54,857 nucleotides of DNA. It comes from Acidobacteriota bacterium (GTDB taxonomy: Bacteria > Acidobacteriota > Holophagae > Acanthopleuribacterales > Acanthopleuribacteraceae). The notes beneath the pieces are model-generated. The model worked only from the letters and a program-made list of their open reading frames with translations, did not search any database and was not told the DNA's origin. The stretch spans positions 1 to 54,857 of the forward strand of contig JASJCB010000030.1 of the NCBI GenBank assembly GCA_030066195.1, read 5' to 3'. Shown here piece after piece: positions 16,123 to 25,113 of this stretch. Every line of letters starts with the position of its first letter. Positions within the stretch are counted from its first letter, which is position 1. The position numbers were made by a program, and so were the translations under genes.

Positions 16123-16276
16123 ATAAAGAGAAAATAAGGTAACAAGCTCCTTGAATTTCTTTCTGTAACTAGACCTTGCCTTAACAAGCTCCGGCTACTC
16201 TAAACGTGTGTTGAATCAAGATATATAGTTCGTTAATCTGACTAAATAATCCTTCTACAGGTCTGCGGTAAGCACG

Positions 16277-17776
16277 CTAATTTCTCGCAATACTTTCATT
16301 TACTCGTTTCACGCCCCTTACCTGCCGCAGGCTGCCCAGACCCTGTATGTCAATATTTTCCTGAGCCTTTGGGGGGTAATATTTCAGAATAGGCCATGGA
16401 TGGGAATATTGAACCATCCTGCTGTCCGGATCCTTAAGAAGTGAAAGCTTGACGATGGGATCCAGTGTTTCCGTTATTTTAAATATTTCCGTCGGCGTCA
16501 ACGCCACTCCGGTCCGGAAGAGATATATATCCTGGAAAAATCCATAGTCATCATAAAAGGCCGGGCTCACAATCCCCTTACGTTGGGCCTCGTCCCAGAG
16601 GCGTGAACCCGGTATTTGACAGTACCACTGCAGCAGCACTTGAACGCCGTATCTTGCATACAGGCCGCAGGCAAAGTTAACCGTTTGAAGCACCTCGTCT
16701 TTTGTTTCCCAGGGAAGACCGATCACAAAGGAAAAGCATGCCTTGCCGGAAATCCCAGTCTCACTGAGCACCCGTGCGGCTTCTGTGATTTTTGCAGTGG
16801 TAGTCCCTTTGCCGACCCGGCGCAGGCCTTCATCATAGCCGCATTCGGCGCCGATGAGAAACTCATGGGCATATTCGGAAATCGCATCCGTGAAGTCGAT
16901 ATTGAGGATGTCATTGGCCCTTGCATTAAAAATAAGTTTGGGCTTCAACCTTCTGCGGCCTAGTTCACGGCAGATTTCCACGGCCCTGGCGCAATCTACC
17001 GAAAACTCATCATCAGTGATATGAAGATAACCATATGAAGTCCGGGAGAGATGGTTCATGGCGAGTTCTACACGATCAACGAAGGCCTGAACCGGCAGTT
17101 TTCTCCAGGAACTCCGATAGGAGGTGCTGCAGAAGCTACAATTAAACGGGCATCCTCGTGATGATTCAAGACCAAGCCCGGCATATCCCTCCGGGATTTG
17201 ACTATAGTCGGGGAAGGAAAATTCAGCAAGACGCTCCCCTGCCAATAGAGGCGCCAATGAATTCCTCACGATTTTGCCCTCTTTCGTCTTTAGAGTAAGG
17301 TTCGGCACATTGTCAAAAGGAATGTCGCCGCAAAGCGCCTCGCACAGCATCGGTAAGGCAACCTCACCTTCGCCCCTGATAACGAAATCAATCTCAAAAT
17401 GTTCAAGTAAATAGTGATCAAACATCGTGGCATGGATTCCGCCAAGGACAATCGGCGCCTTCGGACTCAATTTCCTTATCTGTCTTATGCAATCCCGCGC
17501 CGCCGGCCATGCCAGCGTCGTTGTACCGATGCCCAAAAGATCGGCTTCGGCCAGAGCCCCCGCGAAGCGATCCAGGTCAGGCGAACCCTGCGCGATAAGA
17601 TCCGCCAACACCACATCGTGACCTTTTTCCCGAAGAATCGCCGCAAGCATATAAAGCCCATAAGGCGGATTCGTTCTCCGGGAATCCATGGCTATAGGTT
17701 CCAGGCGATCTGCTACATAATCGAGTAACGGAGGCGCTATCAGGACGACGTTTAGTCGTTTGGAATTGGTATTCAT
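16277..17776 (-). CDS. Cobalamin-binding radical SAM protein
   Basis: 499 aa, ATG with AGGGGG 5 nt upstream. Residues 1-160 form a B12-binding-like Rossmann domain (APPLLDY, PPYGLYMLAAILREKGHDVV, VLGGIHATMF) without the DxHxxG His, as in many of this class. The radical SAM cluster is C209-x3-C213-x2-C216 (RGCPFNCSFC), followed by the usual ITDDEFSVD and GLPWETKDE blocks. Enzymes of this type methylate or rearrange unreactive carbons in antibiotics, lipids and peptides. It follows the leader-like gene at 17807 by 30 bp in the same direction, so that protein is a candidate substrate. The reaction cannot be told from sequence. Confidence 0.9.
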   Translation of the reverse strand: MNTNSKRLNVVLIAPPLLDYVADRLEPIAMDSRRTNPPYGLYMLAAILREKGHDVVLADLIAQGSPDLDRFAGALAEADLLGIGTTTLAWPAARDCIRQIRKLSPKAPIVLGGIHATMFDHYLLEHFEIDFVIRGEGEVALPMLCEALCGDIPFDNVPNLTLKTKEGKIVRNSLAPLLAGERLAEFSFPDYSQIPEGYAGLGLESSRGCPFNCSFCSTSYRSSWRKLPVQAFVDRVELAMNHLSRTSYGYLHITDDEFSVDCARAVEICRELGRRRLKPKLIFNARANDILNIDFTDAISEYAHEFLIGAECGYDEGLRRVGKGTTTAKITEAARVLSETGISGKACFSFVIGLPWETKDEVLQTVNFACGLYARYGVQVLLQWYCQIPGSRLWDEAQRKGIVSPAFYDDYGFFQDIYLFRTGVALTPTEIFKITETLDPIVKLSLLKDPDSRMVQYSHPWPILKYYPPKAQENIDIQGLGSLRQVRGVKRVNESIARN

Positions 17777-17806
17777 TGAGTCCCCCTGGAGGATTCCTCC
17801 ACTTCG

Positions 17807-18295
17807 TCATCTAGTATCGGCGATTCCCTCTGAACGTACTCTTAGTTTTTCGATCTCCGCTCTCAGATTTTTGTTCTCCGCCTCAAGATCGACTATGCGT
17901 AGTTTTTCATTCAATTTCGCCTTTTCGACTTTGTATAATTTTTCCTCATGAATGAACTCATCGACCGGTGGTGACTGGGAACCCACGTGGATTAAAGCTT
18001 CAACAGCGGGCCTGGTGCCTACATAGACGGCCGGCCATGTACCGGCACGGACACCAACGCCCACAGACAGCACATCTTGCCCGGGAATCGGGAAGGTTTG
18101 AACCGCGCGAATTCCTCTTACAAATAACGTGGCTTGGCGGGCGTCGGCGAACTCAAATCCCATGCTTTCCACAGTTGCGACAGGATTCGTCTCAAATTGA
18201 GCCCGAAGCGACTCGGACTTTGTCAACGCGTCGACTACCCGAATGAACGCTGCAGTATTATTCTCGAATACACTTCGTATCTCATCTCTATCCAT
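17807..18295 (-). CDS. Possible RiPP precursor-like protein with leader-type helix and coiled-coil end
   Basis: 162 aa, ATG with AAGGGGG 7 nt upstream. Residues 16-50 (ending LRAQFETNPVATVESMGFEF) have the look of Nif11/NHLP-type leader peptides: a helix, then DP/NP-like and G-F-E-F ends. A glycine/valine-rich middle (DVLSVGVGVRAGTWPAVYVG, 74-93) could be a core, but the end (115-155) is a heptad-like coiled coil, unusual for a precursor. It is the first gene of an operon with the B12 radical SAM gene. Alternative: a small partner protein of that enzyme. No signal peptide. Confidence 0.6.
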   Translation of the reverse strand: MDRDEIRSVFENNTAAFIRVVDALTKSESLRAQFETNPVATVESMGFEFADARQATLFVRGIRAVQTFPIPGQDVLSVGVGVRAGTWPAVYVGTRPAVEALIHVGSQSPPVDEFIHEEKLYKVEKAKLNEKLRIVDLEAENKNLRAEIEKLRVRSEGIADTR

Positions 18296-18613
18296 GATTT
18301 ACCCCCTTGTTGTTCAAACAGTTGGGTTACGCAATCCTCCTTTCTTAATCATGTATAGCGCATATTCCACGCCAATTCCTCCAAGCACCTGATTTAAAAC
18401 AATAAACGCAAGGAATAGAGGTAAATAAACGACGACCCTTGATAACAAAAATCAACGATTGAGGATATTTCCGCAAAAACTGTGCAAAAACACTCACCTC
18501 AGCCTGTGATATCAGGCTCTCGGAGGAAGGACCTCGGAGTTCTGCACGCCGCGCCCCCGCCAAGGAGAAAGCTGGGACGCCGGCATGGCTCATGGGCGGC
18601 GACCTGGGGATTG
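18296..18613. other. Intergenic boundary between the accessory island and the core genome
   Basis: No supported gene. AT-rich to about 18480, then GC-rich next to yggT. Read on the minus strand (yggT 3' side) there is a stem AGCCTG/CAGGCT around 18500-18520 followed within 15 nt by a T-rich run, a possible yggT terminator. The composition break marks the right boundary of the accessory region. Confidence 0.4.
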
Positions 18614-18889
18614 TTACAAGCGCAGGTAGAGCAGGATCCGTCGAATGACCTCGATGCCTACCAATAATACGATCGGCGACAGGTCGAAATTTTCGATGAC
18701 CAACTTGTTGCGGGTCCAGCGTCTGATGCGGGAAAGAACCGGGTCGACCAGTTCCTGTAGGAAGACGTACCAGCCGGCATGGCGGTCTCGGACCAGGAAA
18801 CCGGCGATGCAGTAGACGATGACGATCCAAACATAGACCAGCAGGGCGGCATCGACAAGGCTGATGATATAATTGGCCAGGAATGCCAT
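18614..18889 (-). CDS. yggT: YggT family integral membrane protein
   Basis: 91 aa with two hydrophobic segments (about 5-32 and 68-88) and the family pattern VDPVLSRIRRW...NFDLSPIVLLVGIEVIRRIL. YggT proteins are short inner-membrane proteins often beside yggS and linked with osmotic stress or cell division. Here it follows yggS with a one-base overlap, the standard order. Confidence 0.85.
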   Translation of the reverse strand: MAFLANYIISLVDAALLVYVWIVIVYCIAGFLVRDRHAGWYVFLQELVDPVLSRIRRWTRNKLVIENFDLSPIVLLVGIEVIRRILLYLRL

Positions 18890-19581
18890 TATTCACGTGC
18901 TCCAAATAGGGCGGAACCGATTCGGACGTAGTTGGAACCCGCCCGAACCGCTTCCTCGAAGTCCCCGGTCATACCGAGGCTCAGCTTGCCTTCCCAGTCG
19001 GGGAAAGTGGTTTTGAGTTCATCCCGCATGGCGACCATACCTTGAAAATAAGCGGTCAGCTTCTCGCCTTTGAAATGAAGCGGCGGGATCGCCATCAACC
19101 CGATGCATTTGAGGTACTTCATGGAAAACGCGGCTTCCAGTACGGGCCTTACCGCCTCCGGGTGGAGACCGTACTTGTCGGCATCCAGGGCATAGTTGAC
19201 CTGGAGGAAGATCTTGGGACAGACGCGTTCCTCTCCGGCAATACTGTCGACGCGCTGTAAGAGGCTGAGGCTGTCGATGCTGTGGATGTAGGGAAAGTGT
19301 TTGACGGCTTTGCGGACCTTGTTCTTTTGCAGGTGACCGATCATGTGCCAGGTGATGTCTTCGGGCGAAGCCTTGACCTTGGGAATGCCTTCCTGGATCT
19401 GGTTTTCTCCAAAGTGCCGGAGCCCCAACTCATAAGCATGAAGAACCACGGAAAGCGGATGCCGCTTGGTGACGGCAACCAGGGTCAGCCCGCTCTTGGC
19501 GCGCATACATTCATTGAGCACGCGATCGATACGGCCTTGAACATCTTCTAATCTTTCTTTGAGCTTGGGGTCCCTTGGCAT
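18889..19581 (-). CDS. yggS: PLP homeostasis protein YggS/PLPBP family
   Basis: 230 aa, normal length. The PLP lysine is K39 in LVAVTKRHP; other signatures are HFGENQIQE (57-64), WHMIGHLQKNKV (78-89), SIDSL, LGMTGDFEEAVRAGSNYVRIGSALFG. It is a single-domain TIM barrel that buffers pyridoxal phosphate; no enzymatic activity is known. Start ATG 19581 with AGGA 9 nt upstream, 5 bp after the zinc-ribbon gene, so the three genes 20297 to 18614 form one operon. Confidence 0.93.
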   Translation of the reverse strand: MPRDPKLKERLEDVQGRIDRVLNECMRAKSGLTLVAVTKRHPLSVVLHAYELGLRHFGENQIQEGIPKVKASPEDITWHMIGHLQKNKVRKAVKHFPYIHSIDSLSLLQRVDSIAGEERVCPKIFLQVNYALDADKYGLHPEAVRPVLEAAFSMKYLKCIGLMAIPPLHFKGEKLTAYFQGMVAMRDELKTTFPDWEGKLSLGMTGDFEEAVRAGSNYVRIGSALFGARE

Positions 19582-19586
19582 GGAGA

Positions 19587-20297
19587 TTATTCCTGGTCAC
19601 CGAAGAGCAGAATGCGTTTACAGCTTTCACAAGAGATAAGTCGTTTGAACTTGCGCAGTTCGTCGACTACATTTTGGCGAACACGGACGTTGCAGGCGGT
19701 GCAAACGGAATTGATGCAAATAGCGAGGCCCACGCCGTTGCGGCGCATGGCGATGCGTTCGAACTGTTTCATGATCCGGGGCGGGATGTTTTGGGCAACG
19801 GCGTCACGAATGCGTTTCTTTTCACCCAATTCAATCTGATGTTCCTTCTGGCTTTCCTTCAGCCTGGTCATGGCTTCGTCATACCGGGAGCGAGACTCTG
19901 CCTCCAATTGGCTGCACTCCTCCAAATTGGTTTCGATTTCCTTCAATTCGGTTTGCCGGGCGGTGACGCTCTCCTGCAGCGTGTGTATCAGTTTTTTGGC
20001 TCCGTCGATTTCTTTCAGTGCCGCGTGGTACTCGCGCGTGTTGGTGACCTGGTGGAGGTCTTCCTCAAACTTCTTGGCCTTGATATTGGCCTCCCCAAGT
20101 GCGGTTTGTTTCTCTTTCAGCTGTGTCTGTTGCTCTCCTTGACGCGTGGTCAACTGGGTAATGCGATCCTTAATGGAATTCCATTCCTTACCCAGGTTTT
20201 CAACGTCGGGAGGAACCATAGACAGCAAGCGGTCCAATTCCGCAATGCGTATCAGGACATCCTGGTATTCCTTGAGGGATTGTAGAACGCTTCTCAT
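19587..20297 (-). CDS. Coiled-coil protein with C4 zinc ribbon (CT398/CdsZ-like, PF02591 type)
   Basis: 236 aa: a long coiled-coil hairpin (about 5-175) and a C-terminal zinc ribbon with CxxC at CTACNVRVRQ and CESCKR. This is the layout of the CT398/CdsZ family, proposed to act as a scaffold in type III secretion or RNA-related complexes; its general role is unclear. GGAGG lies 4 nt before the ATG. First gene of the yggS-yggT operon. Confidence 0.85.
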   Translation of the reverse strand: MRSVLQSLKEYQDVLIRIAELDRLLSMVPPDVENLGKEWNSIKDRITQLTTRQGEQQTQLKEKQTALGEANIKAKKFEEDLHQVTNTREYHAALKEIDGAKKLIHTLQESVTARQTELKEIETNLEECSQLEAESRSRYDEAMTRLKESQKEHQIELGEKKRIRDAVAQNIPPRIMKQFERIAMRRNGVGLAICINSVCTACNVRVRQNVVDELRKFKRLISCESCKRILLFGDQE

Positions 20298-20432
20298 TCC
20301 GCCTCCGTACTACGGCAAAAAAAAAGGTGCCCCGTTTGATGCAGACACCTTCTTTCATTCGTTAATGAATGGTTAACCGAATTGTATAAAGTTAGCCGTT
20401 TCATCACCATAGCCGTGTTAATCAAAATGACG

Positions 20433-20509
20433 TGGTGGGCCCACCAGGACTCGAACCTGGGACCACCCGGTTATGAGCCGGGGGCTCTAACCAACTGAGC
20501 TATAGGCCC
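20433..20509 (-). tRNA. tRNA with CAT anticodon (Met, or Ile2 after lysidine modification)
   Basis: 77 nt with encoded CCA (3' end at 20433). Acceptor GGGCCTA/TGGGCCC, D-arm GCTC...GAGC, anticodon stem CCCGG/CCGGG with loop CTCATAA (anticodon CAT at 20475-20473), T-loop GGTTCGAGTCC. Elongator Met and the CAT Ile tRNA cannot be separated safely by eye. It lies alone between the zinc-ribbon gene and rnhB. Confidence 0.93.
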
Positions 20510-20612
20510 TTGATCTGGGGAAATCCAATGGAAATCCCCGCGAAAGGCCATTATAGCTATACCTTATGGTAAACTTCAAGTCACCATAAGAGCAAGGGAG
20601 GTTTTTGACAGG

Positions 20613-21443
20613 GTGACGAAAAGCCGGTTCGAATTGGATGAGGCCTTTCCCCATGCCGAGGCCATCACCGGAATCGACGAGGTCGGTCGAGGATGTCTCG
20701 CGGGACCCGTGGTTGTTGCCGCGGTGACCTGGTCGCCGGCTTCCCTGACCGATACGGAATGTCTCGCCGGGCTTAACGATTCGAAACAGTTAACCGCGGA
20801 TGTGCGCGAATGGTTGTATCCTCGCATCCTGGTTTCGGCGATTCGGGTTCGCCTGGCCGTTATTGCGCCGCCGGTCATCGACAGGCTCAACATCTTGCGG
20901 GCAACGCTCCATGGTTTCGAGTTGACAGCGCCGCCCTACCGTGAAGAAATCCCTTTGATTATCGACGGAAATCAACGACCCGCAAGCCTGAAATGGGCGC
21001 AAACGGCTGTCAAAGGCGACGCAAGGTCCAGCGCGGTGGCGGCCGCGGCGGTGGTGGCCAAGGTGTTCCGCGACGCCTTGATGACCGGATTGGGAGGCGC
21101 CTTTCCAGGTTACGGCTTTGCCCTTCACAAGGGTTATGCAACCCGGACCCACCGCGAGGGCTTGGAGAAATTGGGCCCCATGCATCAGCATCGCAAGAGT
21201 TTCCGGCCTGTCAAGGACATGGTCCCCGAGCAAGCCGGGGATGACGCCCGATTACCCGAAATGGTGGCAACCGCAGCAGCGGCGGAAATCCCCCGGTTGT
21301 GGGCCGAGTTCAACGCCCGTTACCACCGTTTTTCTCATCGGGGCGCACGGCTGGCCGTGGATGCCTTCCAACGGCGGGGGGCGGGTATTCTGCCCAAGCC
21401 TGACGAACAACCCTTCCTAAACCGGGTCGAAGGGGTTAATTAA
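20613..21443 (+). CDS. rnhB: Ribonuclease HII
   Basis: 276 aa, GTG start with GGGAGG (20596-20601). Catalytic D22-E23 (GIDEVGRGCLAGP), D118 (IIDGN) and D136 (KGDARSSAVAAAAVVAK), then the typical GYATRTHREGLEKLGP and HRKSF. It removes RNA from RNA/DNA hybrids and single misincorporated ribonucleotides. About 75 residues after the HRKSF motif are extra compared with the usual 200-aa enzyme and end in an RFSHRGARLAVDAFQRRG motif of unknown role. Its last 8 bp overlap the convergent kinase gene. Confidence 0.95.
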   Translation: MTKSRFELDEAFPHAEAITGIDEVGRGCLAGPVVVAAVTWSPASLTDTECLAGLNDSKQLTADVREWLYPRILVSAIRVRLAVIAPPVIDRLNILRATLHGFELTAPPYREEIPLIIDGNQRPASLKWAQTAVKGDARSSAVAAAAVVAKVFRDALMTGLGGAFPGYGFALHKGYATRTHREGLEKLGPMHQHRKSFRPVKDMVPEQAGDDARLPEMVATAAAAEIPRLWAEFNARYHRFSHRGARLAVDAFQRRGAGILPKPDEQPFLNRVEGVN

Positions 21444-23736
21444 CGCTTTTCACCGGCTCGTCCGGCGTCTCCTCCGTTTCCGGTTTGATGCGAACAACCA
21501 GGGGAAAGCGCACGGTAAAGCGCGAGCCCAAATCTACGCCGTCGCTTTCTACGCTCAGGTTACCGCCCATTTCGGCCATGAAGTTGGCGCAGGTATGTAG
21601 TCCGAAACCGTGACCTTGTTCCTTGGTAGTGAAGCCGTGGTTGAAGATCTTCTCCAGGTGATCCCTGTGAATGCCGCAGCCGTTATCGACGATCTGAATC
21701 TCCACCTGCTGGTTGGGGAGTTCCCTCAGCGTGATTTCAAGGCGCTGGTCCTTGTTGTGTCGGTCGTTGTCGTACATGGCTTCTTTGCCGTTTTTGATCA
21801 AATTGGTCAGGACGTGAATCAGCTTGACCTTGGGCACCGAACCGCGCGGATTGATCCGGTAGTCCTTGATGACCTTGACGCCCTGCTTCTGGAGCGAGGC
21901 CAATTGCAGCTTAAGGGAATCCTCGATAATGTTCTGAATGAGGATATCGTCCGTGTAGAGCGTTGCCTTGGCATAGTTCTGCTGTGTGCTGATGACATCG
22001 CGCATCATGCTCACTTTTTCCACCAGATCGGTGATCTCCTCGGTCAGGATGTGATGTTCCTCGTGCATGGCCTCGCCCAAACTGAGATAGTAGCCCGGGA
22101 TCAGCCTGCCCTTGGGATGCACCGTGAAGAAATCACCCAGGTTGTCGACATTTTGGGCCACGATCTCGTTGGCCTTGATAAAGCCCTTCAGCTTGGAGCT
22201 TTTGAGCGTACCGGCGATTTCCTCCGTGGAGATATTGACGCTGTTGAGAATATTGCCGATATTGTGCAGGACCCCGGTAGCGATCTCGGCCATACCGGCG
22301 CTGTGGGCGGTTTCCACCAGTTGCTGCTGGGTGACCTTCAGAATGGACTCGGTCTTCTTGCGTTCGGTGATATCGCGAAGCACCATGTGCATCACGTTTT
22401 CGCCGTTGAGGGTGAACGAGGTAATGACAATTTCAGTTGGGAAGACCTCACCGTCGATGCGCTTGTTGGCCCACTCGAAATATTGACTGCCCTCGCTTCG
22501 AGCCAGATCGAAGTAATGCTCCAGGCCGTGATATGTCTCTATTTCTTCAGGTAATTCCTCGGGAACGATATCGCCGGGCAACATGGCAAGGAAGACTTCT
22601 TTGGATTCCAGGCCCAGCATGTCCAACATGGCCTTGTTGCAGTCAAGGAAGCGCTCCTCGGTGCTGACCAGAATGGCGTCCGCGGATTGGTCGAAGAGGG
22701 TGCGGAACTTTTGCTCGCTTTCCCTCAACTGTTTGGTTCGCTCTTCCACCTTGTCTTCCAAGTGCCGGTTCAGGTCTTCCAGTTTCTCGTAGGCCATGCT
22801 GAGTTCGCGGTTTTTGGCGCGCAATTTTTCGTCGCTGGTCTTCACATCATCGGCCATCTGGGCGAAGGAAGAGGCCAGGGTCTGCAATTCATCGCCGCTT
22901 TGAATGCGATTGACGGAACCGGCGATGTCGTAGTTGCCGCCCGCGATGGTGTCGGCCGCGCTGGTCAGGGTTTCCAAGGGATGGGTAATATTCGCCGCCT
23001 GGCGAAGCGTCACCACGATACCGAAGATCAGGCCGATCAAACAGAGTAAGGTCATGATACCGAGGGTGCGAGCCAGGTTGGCGCGGAAAATGTTGTTCTG
23101 TTCGGCGATGAACGGCTCCATGGCCGCCGTGGACAGGCCGTAGACGACAGCGCCCAGCAGGATCTTTTCGCTGTCGGCCCGGTCGCCGGCAAAGGCGCCG
23201 CTCCGGTCATCGATGTCGTCTTCGTAGACCTCGGGTCGGGAGTAAACAGGCGTGGCAAATTCGTAAACGTCGGGTCTGTCCGGGTGGCGTCGCATGCTGT
23301 AATCGGTCAGGCTGAGCGCCCACTCCGAGGTGGATGTTTTGACCTGCTCCAGGCTCCGGCGATCGATATCCCTTTTGACCGGCGTTCGGTCAGGCCCCGT
23401 TTCCGCCTCCACCCAGGCCCAGAGACTGAAATCCGCTTCAAAGAAACCTCCGTAGACGATTTCCTCAACGGTTTGCGCGTTATTCAGCAGGATGTCCCCG
23501 ATTTTACCGAAGCGATTGTACTCGATATCGTCAGGAAACATGAGTCCCTTATCGCGCACCAGAACCTCGCCCTGGGTTACCAGGACCGCCTGAGCGCGCT
23601 GGCGGTAGCGTTTTATCTGATCCCGGTAATGGTAATAGTTCAAGAGCACCAGAAACACCACGAAGGTTGCAAAAACCACCGACAGGGTGGTGGTGTTGCG
23701 GATAATCAGTTTTCGCTTAAGACTGCGCTCCCTCAA
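21436..23736 (-). CDS. Sensor histidine kinase (HAMP, PAS, HNIGN-type DHp, HATPase)
   Basis: 766 aa, TTG start overlapping the preceding stop (TTGA). Membrane segments at 11-34 and 225-244 enclose a periplasmic sensor of about 190 residues; then HAMP (245-300), coiled coil, PAS (about 340-460), a DHp helix with phospho-accepting H491 (TGVLHNIGNILNSVN) and an ATPase domain (NLIKNGKEAM, DNGCGI, HGFGLHTC). Last gene of an operon with three small periplasmic binding-like proteins, which probably supply the signal. No response regulator is adjacent; the orphan one at 52537-53232 is of the type that partners such kinases. Confidence 0.95.
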   Translation of the reverse strand: MRERSLKRKLIIRNTTTLSVVFATFVVFLVLLNYYHYRDQIKRYRQRAQAVLVTQGEVLVRDKGLMFPDDIEYNRFGKIGDILLNNAQTVEEIVYGGFFEADFSLWAWVEAETGPDRTPVKRDIDRRSLEQVKTSTSEWALSLTDYSMRRHPDRPDVYEFATPVYSRPEVYEDDIDDRSGAFAGDRADSEKILLGAVVYGLSTAAMEPFIAEQNNIFRANLARTLGIMTLLCLIGLIFGIVVTLRQAANITHPLETLTSAADTIAGGNYDIAGSVNRIQSGDELQTLASSFAQMADDVKTSDEKLRAKNRELSMAYEKLEDLNRHLEDKVEERTKQLRESEQKFRTLFDQSADAILVSTEERFLDCNKAMLDMLGLESKEVFLAMLPGDIVPEELPEEIETYHGLEHYFDLARSEGSQYFEWANKRIDGEVFPTEIVITSFTLNGENVMHMVLRDITERKKTESILKVTQQQLVETAHSAGMAEIATGVLHNIGNILNSVNISTEEIAGTLKSSKLKGFIKANEIVAQNVDNLGDFFTVHPKGRLIPGYYLSLGEAMHEEHHILTEEITDLVEKVSMMRDVISTQQNYAKATLYTDDILIQNIIEDSLKLQLASLQKQGVKVIKDYRINPRGSVPKVKLIHVLTNLIKNGKEAMYDNDRHNKDQRLEITLRELPNQQVEIQIVDNGCGIHRDHLEKIFNHGFTTKEQGHGFGLHTCANFMAEMGGNLSVESDGVDLGSRFTVRFPLVVRIKPETEETPDEPVKSVN

Positions 23737-24218
23737 CGCCTTAACTCCCCGATCGGCCCGTCGTTTTCCATAGAGTCAATCTCACCCAACAGGTGCTCCC
23801 TGAGTCCCAGATGCCGTTTGGCGAAACCTAAATGCAGGCGTTTATGAATTGCATGGGGTTCTTTGATGATCACTCGGGTCACCGTCCACTCGTTTTCCAT
23901 GATCTTGTACGCCATCTCGGAAATCTGGAGCCCGATACCTTTCTGATCGGGAAAAATCGCAAAATTCCCAAACCTTTCGTGAAAAAAATTTGGATGACCA
24001 ACGATCACCGGCTTCGGTTCGGTCCCGGGCAGAAGGGACCAACCGTCACTTGATTGTAACTCGGAAAGCAGCGTGATGACCTCGAAATCCTCGCTCAACC
24101 TGTCCTCGAGCACCTCAAGGACCCGCTCGTAGTTTTGCCCGGCAAAAATCAGTATGCGATCGGATTGCGCTTCGGGCATGCCGCCGAGAAGCGGGAGGTA
24201 GAACAGTAAACCACACAC
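23733..24218 (-). CDS. Small secreted protein upstream of the kinase
   Basis: 161 aa, GTG start, hydrophobic signal-like N-terminus (MCGLLFYLPLLGG) and no clear Shine-Dalgarno. The body (RILIFAGQNYERVLEVLEDRL, KPVIVGHPNFF, KGIGLQISEMAYKIM) resembles half of a sugar- or ABC-type periplasmic binding protein: a beta-alpha start and a GIGLQ-type strand-helix, like the end of the 25114 product (GEQAADIVLE). It probably works with its neighbours as part of the kinase's input. Alternatively a degenerated binding-protein fragment. Confidence 0.6.
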   Translation of the reverse strand: MCGLLFYLPLLGGMPEAQSDRILIFAGQNYERVLEVLEDRLSEDFEVITLLSELQSSDGWSLLPGTEPKPVIVGHPNFFHERFGNFAIFPDQKGIGLQISEMAYKIMENEWTVTRVIIKEPHAIHKRLHLGFAKRHLGLREHLLGEIDSMENDGPIGELRR

Positions 24219-24239
24219 CTGTCCCGTAAGGCAGGGAGG

Positions 24240-24971
24240 TCATGGGACCTCCCACTGCTCCACGCCGAGTATGACATTCATATTTGCATCCATTTTCTTG
24301 AATGCTTCCATCAAAACCCCGCGCTTAGTGCCGGAAATATCTTCACGGACAGCCAGAACGGCAAGGCCCATTTTTGCCCCGCCGACGATGGGGTTGGTTC
24401 TCAGGGGAAGGCGCGAACGTTTCTTGTAATAGGTCTCCACCATGGGTTCCGGGACCAGAATGACATCGGCCTCACGCACCTGGAGCAGGGAGAGCAGGTC
24501 CTCCAATCGGCTGACCGGCTTGATGTTGGGTATTTCAGCGCCCAGCATTCGGGCAAGCATGATGCGCATGTTCTTCCGGCCCAAGATATCCACGACGCCT
24601 ATGCGCAACTCGCTGATTTTGGTGAGATCGACGGTTTGATCACGGGAAACCAGAACCAGTTCCTCGTAGCGTTTGCCGCCGACGGTGCCGTAGAGCGCGG
24701 GTTGAAACATGTCGTAATGGTCGCGGGAAGTGACGGGTTCCAAGGCCAGGATGGCGTCGGGTATCTTGTTTTTGACGGCTTTGTCCAATTCCCGGTGGTG
24801 GCCGTAGACGGTTATCGACAGGTTGGGGCAGGCCGTTTCCATGCGCTTTTGGATGATATAGGGCCGGATATTGGATGGTAGGTAGATGTACAGACTGGGA
24901 GCGGGCCCCTGTGCGGTCATGGAACCGGCGAACAACGCGCAGATCACGAGGATCTTGATCCATGATTTCAT
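24240..24971 (-). CDS. Periplasmic substrate-binding-like protein (PBP type 2)
   Basis: 243 aa with signal peptide (MKSWIKILVICALFAGSMTAQG). The order LYIYLPSNIRPYII, PDAILALEPVTSR, ELRIGVVDILGRKNMRIML and EADVILVPEPMVETYYKKRSRL corresponds to a small PhnD/PBP2-like bilobal fold. No permease or ATPase gene is nearby, so it more likely presents a ligand to the kinase than feeds a transporter. Confidence 0.75.
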   Translation of the reverse strand: MKSWIKILVICALFAGSMTAQGPAPSLYIYLPSNIRPYIIQKRMETACPNLSITVYGHHRELDKAVKNKIPDAILALEPVTSRDHYDMFQPALYGTVGGKRYEELVLVSRDQTVDLTKISELRIGVVDILGRKNMRIMLARMLGAEIPNIKPVSRLEDLLSLLQVREADVILVPEPMVETYYKKRSRLPLRTNPIVGGAKMGLAVLAVREDISGTKRGVLMEAFKKMDANMNVILGVEQWEVP

Positions 24972-25113
24972 CGGCGCCGCCTAAACGCCGAGAGGAGTGA
25001 ACAACCGTGGTTGGAGAGGACCCCGACACTGTTTCCCGAGCGGTTTTCCCGGATTGGCTCGATGGAAAGCCATAAATTTTGCACGGAATAGAACATGCCT
25101 GCCGGCCCCTTGG

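Noticed and set aside
1..18300. Prophage or conjugative element
   Set aside because: No integrase, terminase, capsid, tail, relaxase or mating gene was found, and no tRNA-attached repeat was seen at the island's edges.
18345..18905. Minus-strand frame of 186 codons over yggT
   Set aside because: The yggT frame is clearly the real one; this frame is proline/arginine-rich shadow.
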